Notes under the pieces: model-generated
Databases searched by the model: none
Told to the model about the DNA's origin: nothing
Seen by the model: the letters and a program-made list of their open reading frames with translations, nothing else
Part shown: positions 1 to 6,616 of the stretch, in pieces
Layout: every line of letters starts with the position of its first letter
Position numbering within the stretch: position 1 is the first letter of the stretch
Program-made: the position numbers and the translations under genes
Assembly (NCBI RefSeq): GCF_009765905.1
Contig: NZ_LMUO01000006.1
Span: forward strand, 389,661 to 453,660
Source of the DNA: Mucilaginibacter sp. L196
Lineage (GTDB): Bacteria > Bacteroidota > Bacteroidia > Sphingobacteriales > Sphingobacteriaceae
Reading direction: 5' to 3'
Length of the DNA: 64,000 nt

Positions 1-623
1 TTACCAAAAGAACAGGTGTTATTGTTGAGCCCATTGTAGGTTCATCGGGCAACTTAACCACCCAGATAAGTAACGGCGCCCCCTTTGATGTTTTTTTATC
101 TGCCGATATGGATTTCCCGCAGAAATTATACACTAGTGGATTTGCCTCTAAAAAGCCTGTTGTTTACGCAAAAGGGAGTTTAATTATTTGCAGTAATAAG
201 GATATTGAGTTTGATAACTGGGAACGCATGCTACTTACCCCGGCCATTAAAAAGGTAGCTATTGCCAACCCGACAATCGCGCCATACGGCAAAGCCGCCA
301 CTGAAACATTAAAGTTAAAAGGTATTTTGAGCGAGATACAAAGCAAAATCGTTATAGGTGAAAGTATATCGCAGGTGAACACTTATATCACCACAGGTTC
401 GGTTGATGTTGGTTTTACTACCCAGGCTTTGGTAAAGGATATTGAAGGCAAGCAAAAAATTTATTGGAGAGCAATCGACCCAAAAACCTACTCGCCTATT
501 GAACAGGGAATTGTGGTATTAAAACATGGCGAGGCCAACCCTAACGCCGAGAAATTTTATCAGTTTATTTTGAGTGCTGATGCCAAACGCACATTTAAGG
601 AATATGGCTATATTGTAGAGTAA
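1..623 (+). CDS. modA: ModA, periplasmic molybdate-binding protein (5' partial)
   Basis: This is the C-terminal part of the substrate-binding protein of a molybdate (possibly tungstate) ABC transporter. The reading frame is open from base 3, upstream of the first in-window Met at 108, so the gene starts outside the window. Visible family features are a segment reading GSSGNLTTQISNGAPFDVF near the left edge, which in ModA helps form the oxyanion pocket, a later GYTYxx-like region and the typical ending with AKRTFKEYGY. The stop codon (621-623) directly abuts the modB start, so modABC is one operon. The assignment follows from the sequence plus the modB and modC neighbours. Molybdate versus tungstate cannot be told from what is visible. 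Confidence 0.93.
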   Translation, partial: TKRTGVIVEPIVGSSGNLTTQISNGAPFDVFLSADMDFPQKLYTSGFASKKPVVYAKGSLIICSNKDIEFDNWERMLLTPAIKKVAIANPTIAPYGKAATETLKLKGILSEIQSKIVIGESISQVNTYITTGSVDVGFTTQALVKDIEGKQKIYWRAIDPKTYSPIEQGIVVLKHGEANPNAEKFYQFILSADAKRTFKEYGYIVE

Positions 624-1295
624 ATGGATTTAACCCCAATTTGGCTCACACTAAAGCTGGCATGCATTACTACGCTAATTTTGCTTGCTATTTGCCTGCC
701 GCTGGCGTGGTGGTTATCCAAAGGACGCTCGTTCTTCAAGATCATTATCGAGGCTATTATAACCATGCCTTTGGTTTTGCCGCCATCGGTATTGGGGTTT
801 TATTTGTTGCTGGCGTTTAGTCCGCAGCATGGGGTGGGCAAATGGTTGCATGACACATTTGACCTGCAGTTTGTATTCTCTTTCCAGGGATTGGTGCTGG
901 CATCTGTTATTTACAGCATGCCGTTTATGATGGGGCCTATAAAATCAGCATTACAGCAACTACCGGCATCATTATCACAAGCATCCTACACCCTGGGTAA
1001 AAGCGAACGCGAAACTTTTCTCCGGGTACTGCTGCCTAATATAAAACCATCATTATTCACGGCGATGGTGCTCACATTCGCGCACACATTAGGCGAATTT
1101 GGTGTGGTGCTGATGATCGGTGGAAACATCCCAAATGTTACACGGGTAGCATCCATTGCGGTTTATGATTCGGTAGAGAATATGGATTATTCGGCGGCCA
1201 ATACGTACTCGCTTATCTTATTTTGCATTACTTTTATTTTAGTGATCGGTGTATTCATCTTCAACAAAACACAAGCTAAAAGTCCGCTGGAATGA
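624..1295 (+). CDS. modB: ModB, molybdate ABC transporter permease
   Basis: A 223-residue inner-membrane permease that forms the channel for molybdate import with ModA and ModC. About five hydrophobic segments are visible. The cytoplasmic EAA-type loop is clear around residues 113-150 (ASYTLGKSERETFLRVLLP), the motif that docks on the ATPase, and HTLGEFGVVLMIGGN follows as in ModB/CysT permeases. The start codon follows the modA stop without a gap and the stop overlaps the modC start in an ATGA, so translation is coupled. The length is normal for ModB. No feature suggests inactivation. Confidence 0.95.
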   Translation: MDLTPIWLTLKLACITTLILLAICLPLAWWLSKGRSFFKIIIEAIITMPLVLPPSVLGFYLLLAFSPQHGVGKWLHDTFDLQFVFSFQGLVLASVIYSMPFMMGPIKSALQQLPASLSQASYTLGKSERETFLRVLLPNIKPSLFTAMVLTFAHTLGEFGVVLMIGGNIPNVTRVASIAVYDSVENMDYSAANTYSLILFCITFILVIGVFIFNKTQAKSPLE

Positions 1296-1918
1296 TCATC
1301 ATCAACATTGAAAAAAAACTGAAGGCCTACAGCGGGCAGCAATGGTTAAAGGTAAACCGGGAGTTTGCTAATGGCAGTATCATCAAAATTCACGGACCAT
1401 CCGGCGCGGGAAAAACAACGCTTTTGAAAATCATTGCTGGACTGGTAACTCCCGAAAAAGGTATTATTAAAGTTGATGGCATTACCTGGTTGGACGCATC
1501 CACCAAAACAACGCTATCGCCGCAAAAAAGAATGGTTGGTTTTGTATTTCAAAACTATGCGCTGTTCCCAAACATGACGGTGCGCGAGCATTTGGAATAT
1601 GCCACAAAGGATGTAGAATGGATCGATCGCTTGTTAAAGATTGGTAAATTAGAAACGCTAACCACGCATAAACCAGAACACCTATCCGGCGGGCAACAGC
1701 AGCGTTTAGCCATCCTGCGTGCGTTGGCTATCAAACCTAAATTATTGTTGATGGATGAACCTTTCTCAGCACTCGATCATGAGATGAAAATGGTTCTGAT
1801 TAGCGAGCTAAAGGTTTTATTTACGGAATTAGGATTGACTGTTTTGATTGTAACTCATAATCCTCAGGAGTTGGAGGGGTTGTGCGATGGGGAGTTGGAC
1901 ATAGATACGGAGCGATAA
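1292..1918 (+). CDS. modC: ModC-type ATPase of the molybdate transporter (short form)
   Basis: A 208-residue ABC ATPase that powers the ModAB importer at the inner face of the membrane. Walker A (GPSGAGKTT, about residue 34-42), Q-loop (FVFQNYALF), signature LSGGQQQR, Walker B (LLLMDEPFSALD) and the switch His (VTHN) are all present, so it should hydrolyse ATP. It lacks the roughly 140-residue C-terminal MOP/TOBE domain that in Escherichia coli ModC binds molybdate, so regulation by substrate through that domain is not expected. It overlaps modB by four bases. The final residues run to about base 1918, followed at once by a dispersed palindromic repeat. Confidence 0.92.
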   Translation: MIIINIEKKLKAYSGQQWLKVNREFANGSIIKIHGPSGAGKTTLLKIIAGLVTPEKGIIKVDGITWLDASTKTTLSPQKRMVGFVFQNYALFPNMTVREHLEYATKDVEWIDRLLKIGKLETLTTHKPEHLSGGQQQRLAILRALAIKPKLLLMDEPFSALDHEMKMVLISELKVLFTELGLTVLIVTHNPQELEGLCDGELDIDTER

Positions 1919-1928
1919 CTTTTCTAAT

Positions 1929-2012
1929 TGTCATTGCGAGGAACGAAGCAATCGCACATAAGCAGAACCGCTCTGTATTGTTTGCGATTGCTTCGCTGCG
2001 CTCAGAATGACA
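1929..2012. repeat. Dispersed palindromic repeat (REP-like), copy 1
   Basis: Imperfect inverted repeat beginning TGTCATTGCGAGG and ending with CTCAGAATGACA, with internal arms GAAGCAATCGC and GCGATTGCTTCG. It fills the space between the convergent modC and peroxiredoxin genes. Related copies recur through the window, mostly at gene ends. It could form a long hairpin in RNA and act as a bidirectional 3' end. No transposase is seen. Confidence 0.9.
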
Positions 2013-2028
2013 ATTTGGGTTTCGGAAT

Positions 2029-2610
2029 TTAATTCAACGCTTCCAACAAATCACTAACCGGTGGGCGTTTAGTATAATCTTTATCAACGTGAGCGTAAAT
2101 AATTTTGCCCGAGCGATCAATTATATAAGTTGCCGGTACTGGCAAAACGTGATCTGTATTACCATTATTCTTTTCCAGATCGACCCCATAATTTTTTAGT
2201 TTGGCCAGCATGGCGCCATCAACCACATAATTAACCTGGTAAGCTTTCATAATGGTATAGTTCTTGTCTTGAATGATAGAGAACGAGGCGTGCGTTTTAT
2301 CAATTGTTTTGTTGATATTCTCACCTGTTTCAGGAGTAACACCAATAACATAAGCACCTTTTGCCGTTAATAGCTGCAATGAATCTTGCAAATGGCTAAT
2401 CTGTTTGTTACAATACGGGCACCATTGTCCGCGATAAAAAAACAGCACCACGGCTTTATGCTTTTTTAATAATGCTTTAAGATTAAGGGCTTTCCCCGTG
2501 TTATCAACCGCTGTAAATGCAGGGGCAGTTTCACCTTTTTTTAAACCTGTTTGGGCTACTGCGTTTAAACAGAGAAATGTAGTAACAGCAATTAGTAATA
2601 TTTTTTTCAT
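2029..2610 (-). CDS. Secreted peroxiredoxin (AhpC/TSA, redoxin fold)
   Basis: A 193-residue thiol peroxidase of the AhpC/TSA superfamily that should reduce peroxides outside the cytoplasm. Residues 1-20 form a signal peptide ending AVAQ. The active-site segment FFYRGQWCPYCNKQ carries Cys64 and Cys67; the motif is the thioredoxin-like WCPYC form used by many bacterial peroxiredoxins rather than the classical VCPTE form. The middle and end of the protein (VIGVTPETGENI, PVPATYIIDRSGKI) match the family. The start codon lies only 14 nt from the -10 element of a sigma-factor type promoter (2625-2654) that is shared with two other genes of the cassette, so it is very probably a member of the adjacent ECF regulon. 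The reductant partner is unknown. Confidence 0.9.
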   Translation of the reverse strand: MKKILLIAVTTFLCLNAVAQTGLKKGETAPAFTAVDNTGKALNLKALLKKHKAVVLFFYRGQWCPYCNKQISHLQDSLQLLTAKGAYVIGVTPETGENINKTIDKTHASFSIIQDKNYTIMKAYQVNYVVDGAMLAKLKNYGVDLEKNNGNTDHVLPVPATYIIDRSGKIIYAHVDKDYTKRPPVSDLLEALN

Positions 2611-2624
2611 AAAGATTTTTATTA

Positions 2625-2654
2625 CTTAGTCGGATATAACTTTGTACCCTTACA
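2625..2654 (-). promoter_or_regulatory. ECF-type promoter of the peroxiredoxin gene
   Basis: Read on the minus strand it is TGTAAGG (2648-2654), 15 nt, then CGACTAAG (2625-2632), 14 nt before the start codon. The same bipartite element with the identical 15-nt spacer occurs at 3519-3548 and 4440-4469. The leader would be only a few nucleotides long. Confidence 0.85.
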
Positions 2655-2662
2655 GATTAAGT

Positions 2663-3172
2663 TTACTCCGCGATACTCACCACAATTTTATCCAGATTAT
2701 GCAAGTACCTTCTTCCGGTTTTATAATCGAGCATGGACACCATTTGGATACTGCTGGTTAGCTGATCGGCTTTTATACCATTCTTCTCCATCACAATATA
2801 TACGTTATCCCCTATTTCGGTATTGAACAACTCATTCCACGAATAAACAACTTTATAGCCATCGGCTCCCACGCAGGTAAAATACATGCTACTGAATAAA
2901 TGCGGCGTAAGCAACCATTGCGAATGGTTCAGAATATCTTTCAGTAAAACTCCTTTTAGTTGATCATCCTGGTGTTTAAAAGCCCCGGTATGATCAGTAA
3001 CTTTAATATTCCCAATGGTTTTTAGCGGATAGCTGTTCAAAGAATCCATTGTAATAATAGATCCTACTTTAACCTTGCCGACTATAGCAAACTCATGGGT
3101 CTGGGTATTGGTTTGTTGTGCAAACGTTGCAGTAGAGCTGCATAACAAGAATAAAACAAGTAATTTTTTCAT
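2663..3172 (-). CDS. Secreted sulfite-oxidase-fold (molybdopterin-binding-like) protein
   Basis: A 169-residue exported protein whose body resembles the small single-domain 'oxidoreductase molybdopterin-binding' family. The chosen start is the second Met (MKKLLVLF), giving a clean signal peptide ending TFAQ; a longer start at 3190 adds six residues. Family-like segments are QLKGVLLKDIL (about 71-81), FTCVGADGYKVVYSWNEL (98-115) and IGDNVYIVMEKNG. Cys100 lies near where true sulfite oxidases place the Mo-ligand Cys, but the protein is far shorter than MsrP/YedY and lacks other cofactor contacts I could recognise, so cofactor binding is open. It lies between the Met-rich peptide and the peroxiredoxin of an ECF cassette, and close to a molybdate transporter. 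It has no own copy of the ECF promoter, so it probably follows the Met-rich peptide in one transcript. Confidence 0.7.
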   Translation of the reverse strand: MKKLLVLFLLCSSTATFAQQTNTQTHEFAIVGKVKVGSIITMDSLNSYPLKTIGNIKVTDHTGAFKHQDDQLKGVLLKDILNHSQWLLTPHLFSSMYFTCVGADGYKVVYSWNELFNTEIGDNVYIVMEKNGIKADQLTSSIQMVSMLDYKTGRRYLHNLDKIVVSIAE

Positions 3173-3263
3173 ACGTGATGTGGATTGCAATCAGGGAGAT
3201 GATCACAAATATAAAATAAAGAGGGGGAATTAATCCACCCTCTTCATCTTTAAACAACAACCC

Positions 3264-3491
3264 TTACATTTTCGACATTTTTGAGCTATCCTTACTCATT
3301 TTGCTCATCTTGTCCATTTTTTTAGCTTTCATTTTCGAAGGCTTGCTCATTTTGCTCATCTTACTCATTTTGCCAGTATCGCTAGCAGCAACTGTATGTA
3401 CTGCCGATGCGTTAGCATTGATAGTTAAACAAAGTGATAAAATTGCCATAGCGGCTACTGATAATAATGATTTTTTTACGTTGATTTTCAT
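3264..3491 (-). CDS. Small secreted Met/Lys/Ser repeat protein
   Basis: A 75-residue exported peptide. The signal peptide runs over MKINVKKSLLSVAAMAILSL and ends near NANASA. The mature part is almost only repeats of Met-Ser-Lys, with nine Met and thirteen Lys in about 35 residues and no Cys or aromatic residue. The start at 3491 is preferred over the longer frame from 3533 because the latter would run through the -10 element of the promoter at 3519-3548. It is somewhat like the MXKDX pentapeptide repeat proteins and like the Met-rich MrpX scavenger peptide, though the repeat unit differs. Met residues could be oxidised sacrificially or could bind Cu(I); both are inference. It lies downstream of an ECF sigma factor and upstream of a sulfite-oxidase-fold protein. 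Confidence 0.8.
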   Translation of the reverse strand: MKINVKKSLLSVAAMAILSLCLTINANASAVHTVAASDTGKMSKMSKMSKPSKMKAKKMDKMSKMSKDSSKMSKM

Positions 3492-3518
3492 GTGTGTTTT
3501 TATTTTGATATTCACACA

Positions 3519-3548
3519 TTTAGTCGGCCTCAACTTACGAACCTTACA
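3519..3548 (-). promoter_or_regulatory. ECF-type promoter of the Met-rich peptide gene
   Basis: Minus strand: TGTAAGG (3542-3548), 15 nt, CGACTAAA (3519-3526), then 27 nt to the start codon at 3491. It sits between the stop of the anti-sigma-like gene and the peptide gene, so the peptide can be transcribed apart from the sigma factor genes. Same architecture as 2625-2654 and 4440-4469. Confidence 0.87.
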
Positions 3549-3554
3549 GTTTAT

Positions 3555-3830
3555 TTAATTTTTATTTAGTTCGATCTCGATACGCTCCTGCAATTCCTTT
3601 TTAAAGCTATCGTCTAATTTAACTTCACCCGGCATCGAGCTTTTAAAAAGCTGGCGAACCATATCATTTATAATACGGCTTTGTTTGCCATATATACGGC
3701 AAACCGAGCAGCCCATCAGGTGTATGCGCAGTTCTATATGCTCGCGAAAAGTAATACGACTCAACATTTTCTTTTCGATTAGAAATGTGGCCTTCTTACA
3801 ATTGTACTGTATCTTTTTTAACTGGCTCAT
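3555..3830 (-). CDS. Zinc-finger anti-sigma-like protein
   Basis: A 91-residue soluble protein with the HxxxCxxC zinc motif of anti-sigma factors: His37-x3-Cys41-x2-Cys44 (HLMGCSVC), plus an upstream Cys11. No membrane segment is visible, so it should act in the cytoplasm, directly holding the ECF sigma factor encoded ten bases upstream. Loss of zinc by thiol oxidation is the usual release mechanism in redox-sensing ZAS proteins; here that is inference. The pair is transcribed from the promoter at 4440-4469. Confidence 0.82.
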   Translation of the reverse strand: MSQLKKIQYNCKKATFLIEKKMLSRITFREHIELRIHLMGCSVCRIYGKQSRIINDMVRQLFKSSMPGEVKLDDSFKKELQERIEIELNKN

Positions 3831-3840
3831 AGCTTAAAAT

Positions 3841-4410
3841 TTATTCCCAATTCCGTTGAAGGCACGCCCGCAGATTAAGCTTGGTACGATGAATAATTAC
3901 CCAAAAATTTGATGGGGTAACCTTTAATTCCGAACATATCAGTGTGGTATCAGCATCATCTATATGTTTCATGGTGAAAACCGCCATCCATAACGCCGGT
4001 AGCTTTTGTAAACACATTTGCAGTATGCTATTAAACTCCTTATTGCCCAGGTGATCCACATCTTCTATTCCGAAAATCTGTGGTGCATGTGCTGATCGCC
4101 AATGGCCATCAGCTTGATCAAAAAAATCTTCCTGTTCATGCTCTGCTACCTCAGTTTCTTTCCTTAACCCTGAAGACTTTTTGCGATAAACGTCGATTAT
4201 CTTATTTTTCAGGATGGCGGTTAACCAGGTACGCTCGGAACTTTTGCCTTCAAATCGGTCTACTTTTTCTAAGGCCGCTAAAAAGGTTTCCTGCACCAGA
4301 TCTTTAGCCTGTTCTTCGTCAGCAATTCGTTTTATGGTATAGGCATACAAGTAATCGGCATGCGATTTTACCCAGGTATGCGGATCTAATTGATTGCTTT
4401 CGGCGCTCAT
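3841..4410 (-). CDS. ECF-family RNA polymerase sigma factor
   Basis: A 189-residue extracytoplasmic-function sigma factor. Region 2 is visible at about residues 18-80 (DEEQAKDLVQETFLAAL, then ERTWLTAILKNKIIDVYRK), and region 4 at about 130-185 with the helix-turn-helix (TTLICSELKVTPSNFWVIIHRTKLNLRA). The two regions are joined by an acidic linker. It precedes a zinc-finger anti-sigma-like gene by ten bases. Its own promoter (4440-4469) matches two further promoters within the cassette, which is what autoregulation by an ECF factor produces. It is likely that this sigma factor recognises TGTAAGG-N15-CGACYAA. Confidence 0.93.
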   Translation of the reverse strand: MSAESNQLDPHTWVKSHADYLYAYTIKRIADEEQAKDLVQETFLAALEKVDRFEGKSSERTWLTAILKNKIIDVYRKKSSGLRKETEVAEHEQEDFFDQADGHWRSAHAPQIFGIEDVDHLGNKEFNSILQMCLQKLPALWMAVFTMKHIDDADTTLICSELKVTPSNFWVIIHRTKLNLRACLQRNWE

Positions 4411-4439
4411 TTAATTTTAATCATAATGTTTTGATACTG

Positions 4440-4469
4440 CTTGGTCGGCAAACGGATCAAAACCTTACA
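4440..4469 (-). promoter_or_regulatory. Autoregulatory ECF-type promoter of the sigma factor gene
   Basis: Minus strand: TGTAAGG (4463-4469), 15 nt, CGACCAAG (4440-4447), then 29 nt to the start codon. It differs from the two sister promoters by one base in the -10 element. The conserved part extends upstream of the -35 as CTTAATCT in this copy and the 2625 copy. Confidence 0.87.
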
Positions 4470-4507
4470 AAGATTAAGTAAAAAAAACGGGAATATTTTG
4501 TTTATAC

Positions 4508-4582
4508 TGTCATTCTGAGCACAGCGAAGAATCTGTAAAGTAGTTTACACCGTACAGATTCTTCGCTCCGCTCAGAATGACA
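4508..4582. repeat. Dispersed palindromic repeat (REP-like), copy 2
   Basis: Inverted repeat from TGTCATTCTGAGC to GCTCAGAATGACA with inner arms GCGAAGAATCTG and CAGATTCTTCGC. It lies upstream of the sigma factor gene and downstream of the esterase. The subtype with GAAGAATCTGTA is the same as the copy at 63876. Confidence 0.9.
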
Positions 4583-4607
4583 AGGATGTTTGAGAATTAA
4601 AAATCTA

Positions 4608-5402
4608 TTATTTACTATGCGAAAACAACCAAGGCAATAATTGTGGCTCGGCAAAAGCATCGTCCCAGCTATCGTGGTCATCGTTAGGATATAGGGTAAA
4701 CTTAGGCTGGCCACCGGCGGCTTTAATAGCCTCAACCATAACAATGGAGTGATCAGCCGAAACTGTTTTATCCTTTTCACCATGGAATATCCACAACGGT
4801 ACTTTTTTAGCATATTTTTTCGCGTTCAGGGTATTATCTCCGCCGCAAATGGCGAAGGCCGCCGCAAATACATTAGGCTCGCGACCGATGATCTCGAATG
4901 TACCCATACCGCCCATAGAGAGGCCACCAACGTATACTTGGTGTTTATTTACAAAAGGTTTTTCTAAAAACTCATCAACCATTCCCATCAGTGCTGCCAT
5001 GGCTTTGGTTGGTTTGGCATCAGTTGGGAAAATGAATTTATTGCCATTAGTATCTGCCTTAAAAATCACATCCGACCAAAAACCATTAGCCGGGCATTGC
5101 GGAAACACCACAATTGCCGGGAACTGCTCACGAACATCAGCCTTTAAAAACAAATCGCTGCCATGTGCCAACTGGGCCTGGTTATCGTTACCGCGCTCAC
5201 CCGAACCATGCAGAACAATAATCAGCGGGTATTTTTTTGCCGGATCAAATCCTTCTGGAAATAAGATACGATAAGGTAAAGTATCGCCTTTAGCGGTATA
5301 TATGCCACGCTCATAATTTGGTTTGCTTAACTGTGCTTTAGAGAAAAATGGCAAAGCAAAAAGCATAATAACAAGAAGTGTGGCGCTGATATTTTTGTGC
5401 AT
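4608..5402 (-). CDS. Secreted alpha/beta-hydrolase esterase (PHB-depolymerase/phospholipase-like)
   Basis: A 264-residue exported serine hydrolase when started at MHKNIS; the frame extends 21 codons upstream but only this Met gives a clean signal peptide (ends FSKAQ). The fold motifs are IIVLHGSGERGNDN (oxyanion region), the nucleophile elbow GGLSMGG, the acid in HGEKDKTV and the His in PNDDHDSW. This arrangement is typical for the COG4099-type predicted peptidase/esterase family, often with polysaccharide esters or polyesters as substrates. The substrate here cannot be named. It is a single gene between two repeats and TrhO. Confidence 0.87.
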   Translation of the reverse strand: MHKNISATLLVIMLFALPFFSKAQLSKPNYERGIYTAKGDTLPYRILFPEGFDPAKKYPLIIVLHGSGERGNDNQAQLAHGSDLFLKADVREQFPAIVVFPQCPANGFWSDVIFKADTNGNKFIFPTDAKPTKAMAALMGMVDEFLEKPFVNKHQVYVGGLSMGGMGTFEIIGREPNVFAAAFAICGGDNTLNAKKYAKKVPLWIFHGEKDKTVSADHSIVMVEAIKAAGGQPKFTLYPNDDHDSWDDAFAEPQLLPWLFSHSK

Positions 5403-5505
5403 ACAAATAAGTTTAATTAAGGCAATGATCTTTATAGAGCCGAATACTTTAACGCCGGCGAGCAAAAGATGTTTTTTTAATTACCGTAAATATAAAATTA
5501 TATGC

Positions 5506-6462
5506 TTAATCCTGTAGTTTCAATTCCTTTTTAGCCACATTTACCGGCTGCGGAACTTTTACATAATAACCGGTACCATCATACACACGCTTACGCGGAT
5601 GGCTTTGGCACTCATCACTACAGCAACCTTCCATTTTTGTACCGCATTCATCGCATTGGGTAAAATGCTCGTTGCACTCGGGGTTGGCACAGTTAATCAT
5701 TTTATCGGTAGTAGCACCGCAGTTATAGCATTTAGATATGGTCACCGGGTTAACGCTATTTACATCAACCGATAAACGGTTGTCAAATACATAGCATTTA
5801 CCTTCAAAATCCTTACCGCCTGCTTCTTTACCGTATTTTATGATGCCACCATGTAATTGGTATACATCTTTAAACCCTTCGTGCAATAACAGGGCCGATG
5901 CTTTTTCGCACTTGATGCCACCGGTGCAATAGGTTAATATTTTTTTGTCTTTATACTGAGCCAGCTCATTGATCATCGCCGGAAAATCGCGGAAATTTTC
6001 AATATCCAGGGTTATGGCGTTGCTGAATTTACCTAAATTATGTTCGTAGTTTGAGCGTACATCCAGCACAATAACATCATCCCGGTTTTTCATCTCCATA
6101 AACTCTTTCGGGTCAAGGTGCTTGCCTGTTTTTGTTTTTGGGTCGATGATCTCAGGATTTCTCAAACCTGAATGCACAATCTCGGATTTATAACGCACAT
6201 GCATTTTTACAAATGATGGCGTTTCTACCTCATCAACCTTAAAATCGATGTTAGCAAAACGAGGATCTGCATGAAGCGTCTCCATGTATTGCTCACAGCT
6301 ATCAGCAGGGCCTGATACGGTACCATTAAGGCCTTCTTCGGCCACAATAATACGCCCGGTTAAACCCAGAGATTTACAAAATTTTAAATGATCGGTAGCA
6401 AATTGCTCCGCATCCGCTATTGTTGAATAACAATAATAGAGTAGTGTTTTATACTTTGTCAT
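5506..6462 (-). CDS. trhO: TrhO, tRNA uridine(34) hydroxylase (rhodanese family)
   Basis: A 318-residue protein of the YceA/TrhO family, which makes 5-hydroxyuridine at position 34 of tRNAs using oxygen. The N-terminal acylphosphatase-like domain precedes a rhodanese domain whose active loop is YCTGGIKCEKAS with the conserved Cys. The C-terminal part is Cys-rich (CYNCGAT, CANPECNEHF, CDECGTKMEGCC) and probably binds zinc, as in the longer family members. The start at MTKYKTLL is chosen because family members begin at that point; the frame has seven extra codons upstream. Confidence 0.93.
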   Translation of the reverse strand: MTKYKTLLYYCYSTIADAEQFATDHLKFCKSLGLTGRIIVAEEGLNGTVSGPADSCEQYMETLHADPRFANIDFKVDEVETPSFVKMHVRYKSEIVHSGLRNPEIIDPKTKTGKHLDPKEFMEMKNRDDVIVLDVRSNYEHNLGKFSNAITLDIENFRDFPAMINELAQYKDKKILTYCTGGIKCEKASALLLHEGFKDVYQLHGGIIKYGKEAGGKDFEGKCYVFDNRLSVDVNSVNPVTISKCYNCGATTDKMINCANPECNEHFTQCDECGTKMEGCCSDECQSHPRKRVYDGTGYYVKVPQPVNVAKKELKLQD

Positions 6463-6519
6463 AATCCATTGATGCCGCTGCAAACGGTGTTAAATGAAGT
6501 GCAAAGATAATATTTTGAT

Positions 6520-6614
6520 TTGTGATTTCGGACTTTCGATTTCGAATTTGTGCAGCTACTAACTTAGGACAAGCGAATTACAATTCTAAAATCGTAAATC
6601 TAAAATCCGAAATC
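6520..6614. repeat. AT-rich imperfect inverted repeat
   Basis: The left half contains GATTTCGGACTTTCGATTTC and the right half has AAATCTAAAATCCGAAATC, which are roughly complementary. A single similar run (AAATCCGAAATCGAAATTCC) occurs near 24770. It separates trhO from the DUF5686 gene and may serve as a 3' end. Confidence 0.5.
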
Positions 6615-6616
6615 AT

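Noticed and set aside
3264..3491. Met-rich peptide as a modified copper-binding bufferin or other RiPP precursor
   Set aside because: No DUF692/MbnB-type or other maturation enzyme is near, and the peptide has no Cys.
4849..5274. Plus-strand frame of 141 codons inside the esterase
   Set aside because: Antisense shadow; the minus-strand gene has the full catalytic triad and a signal peptide.
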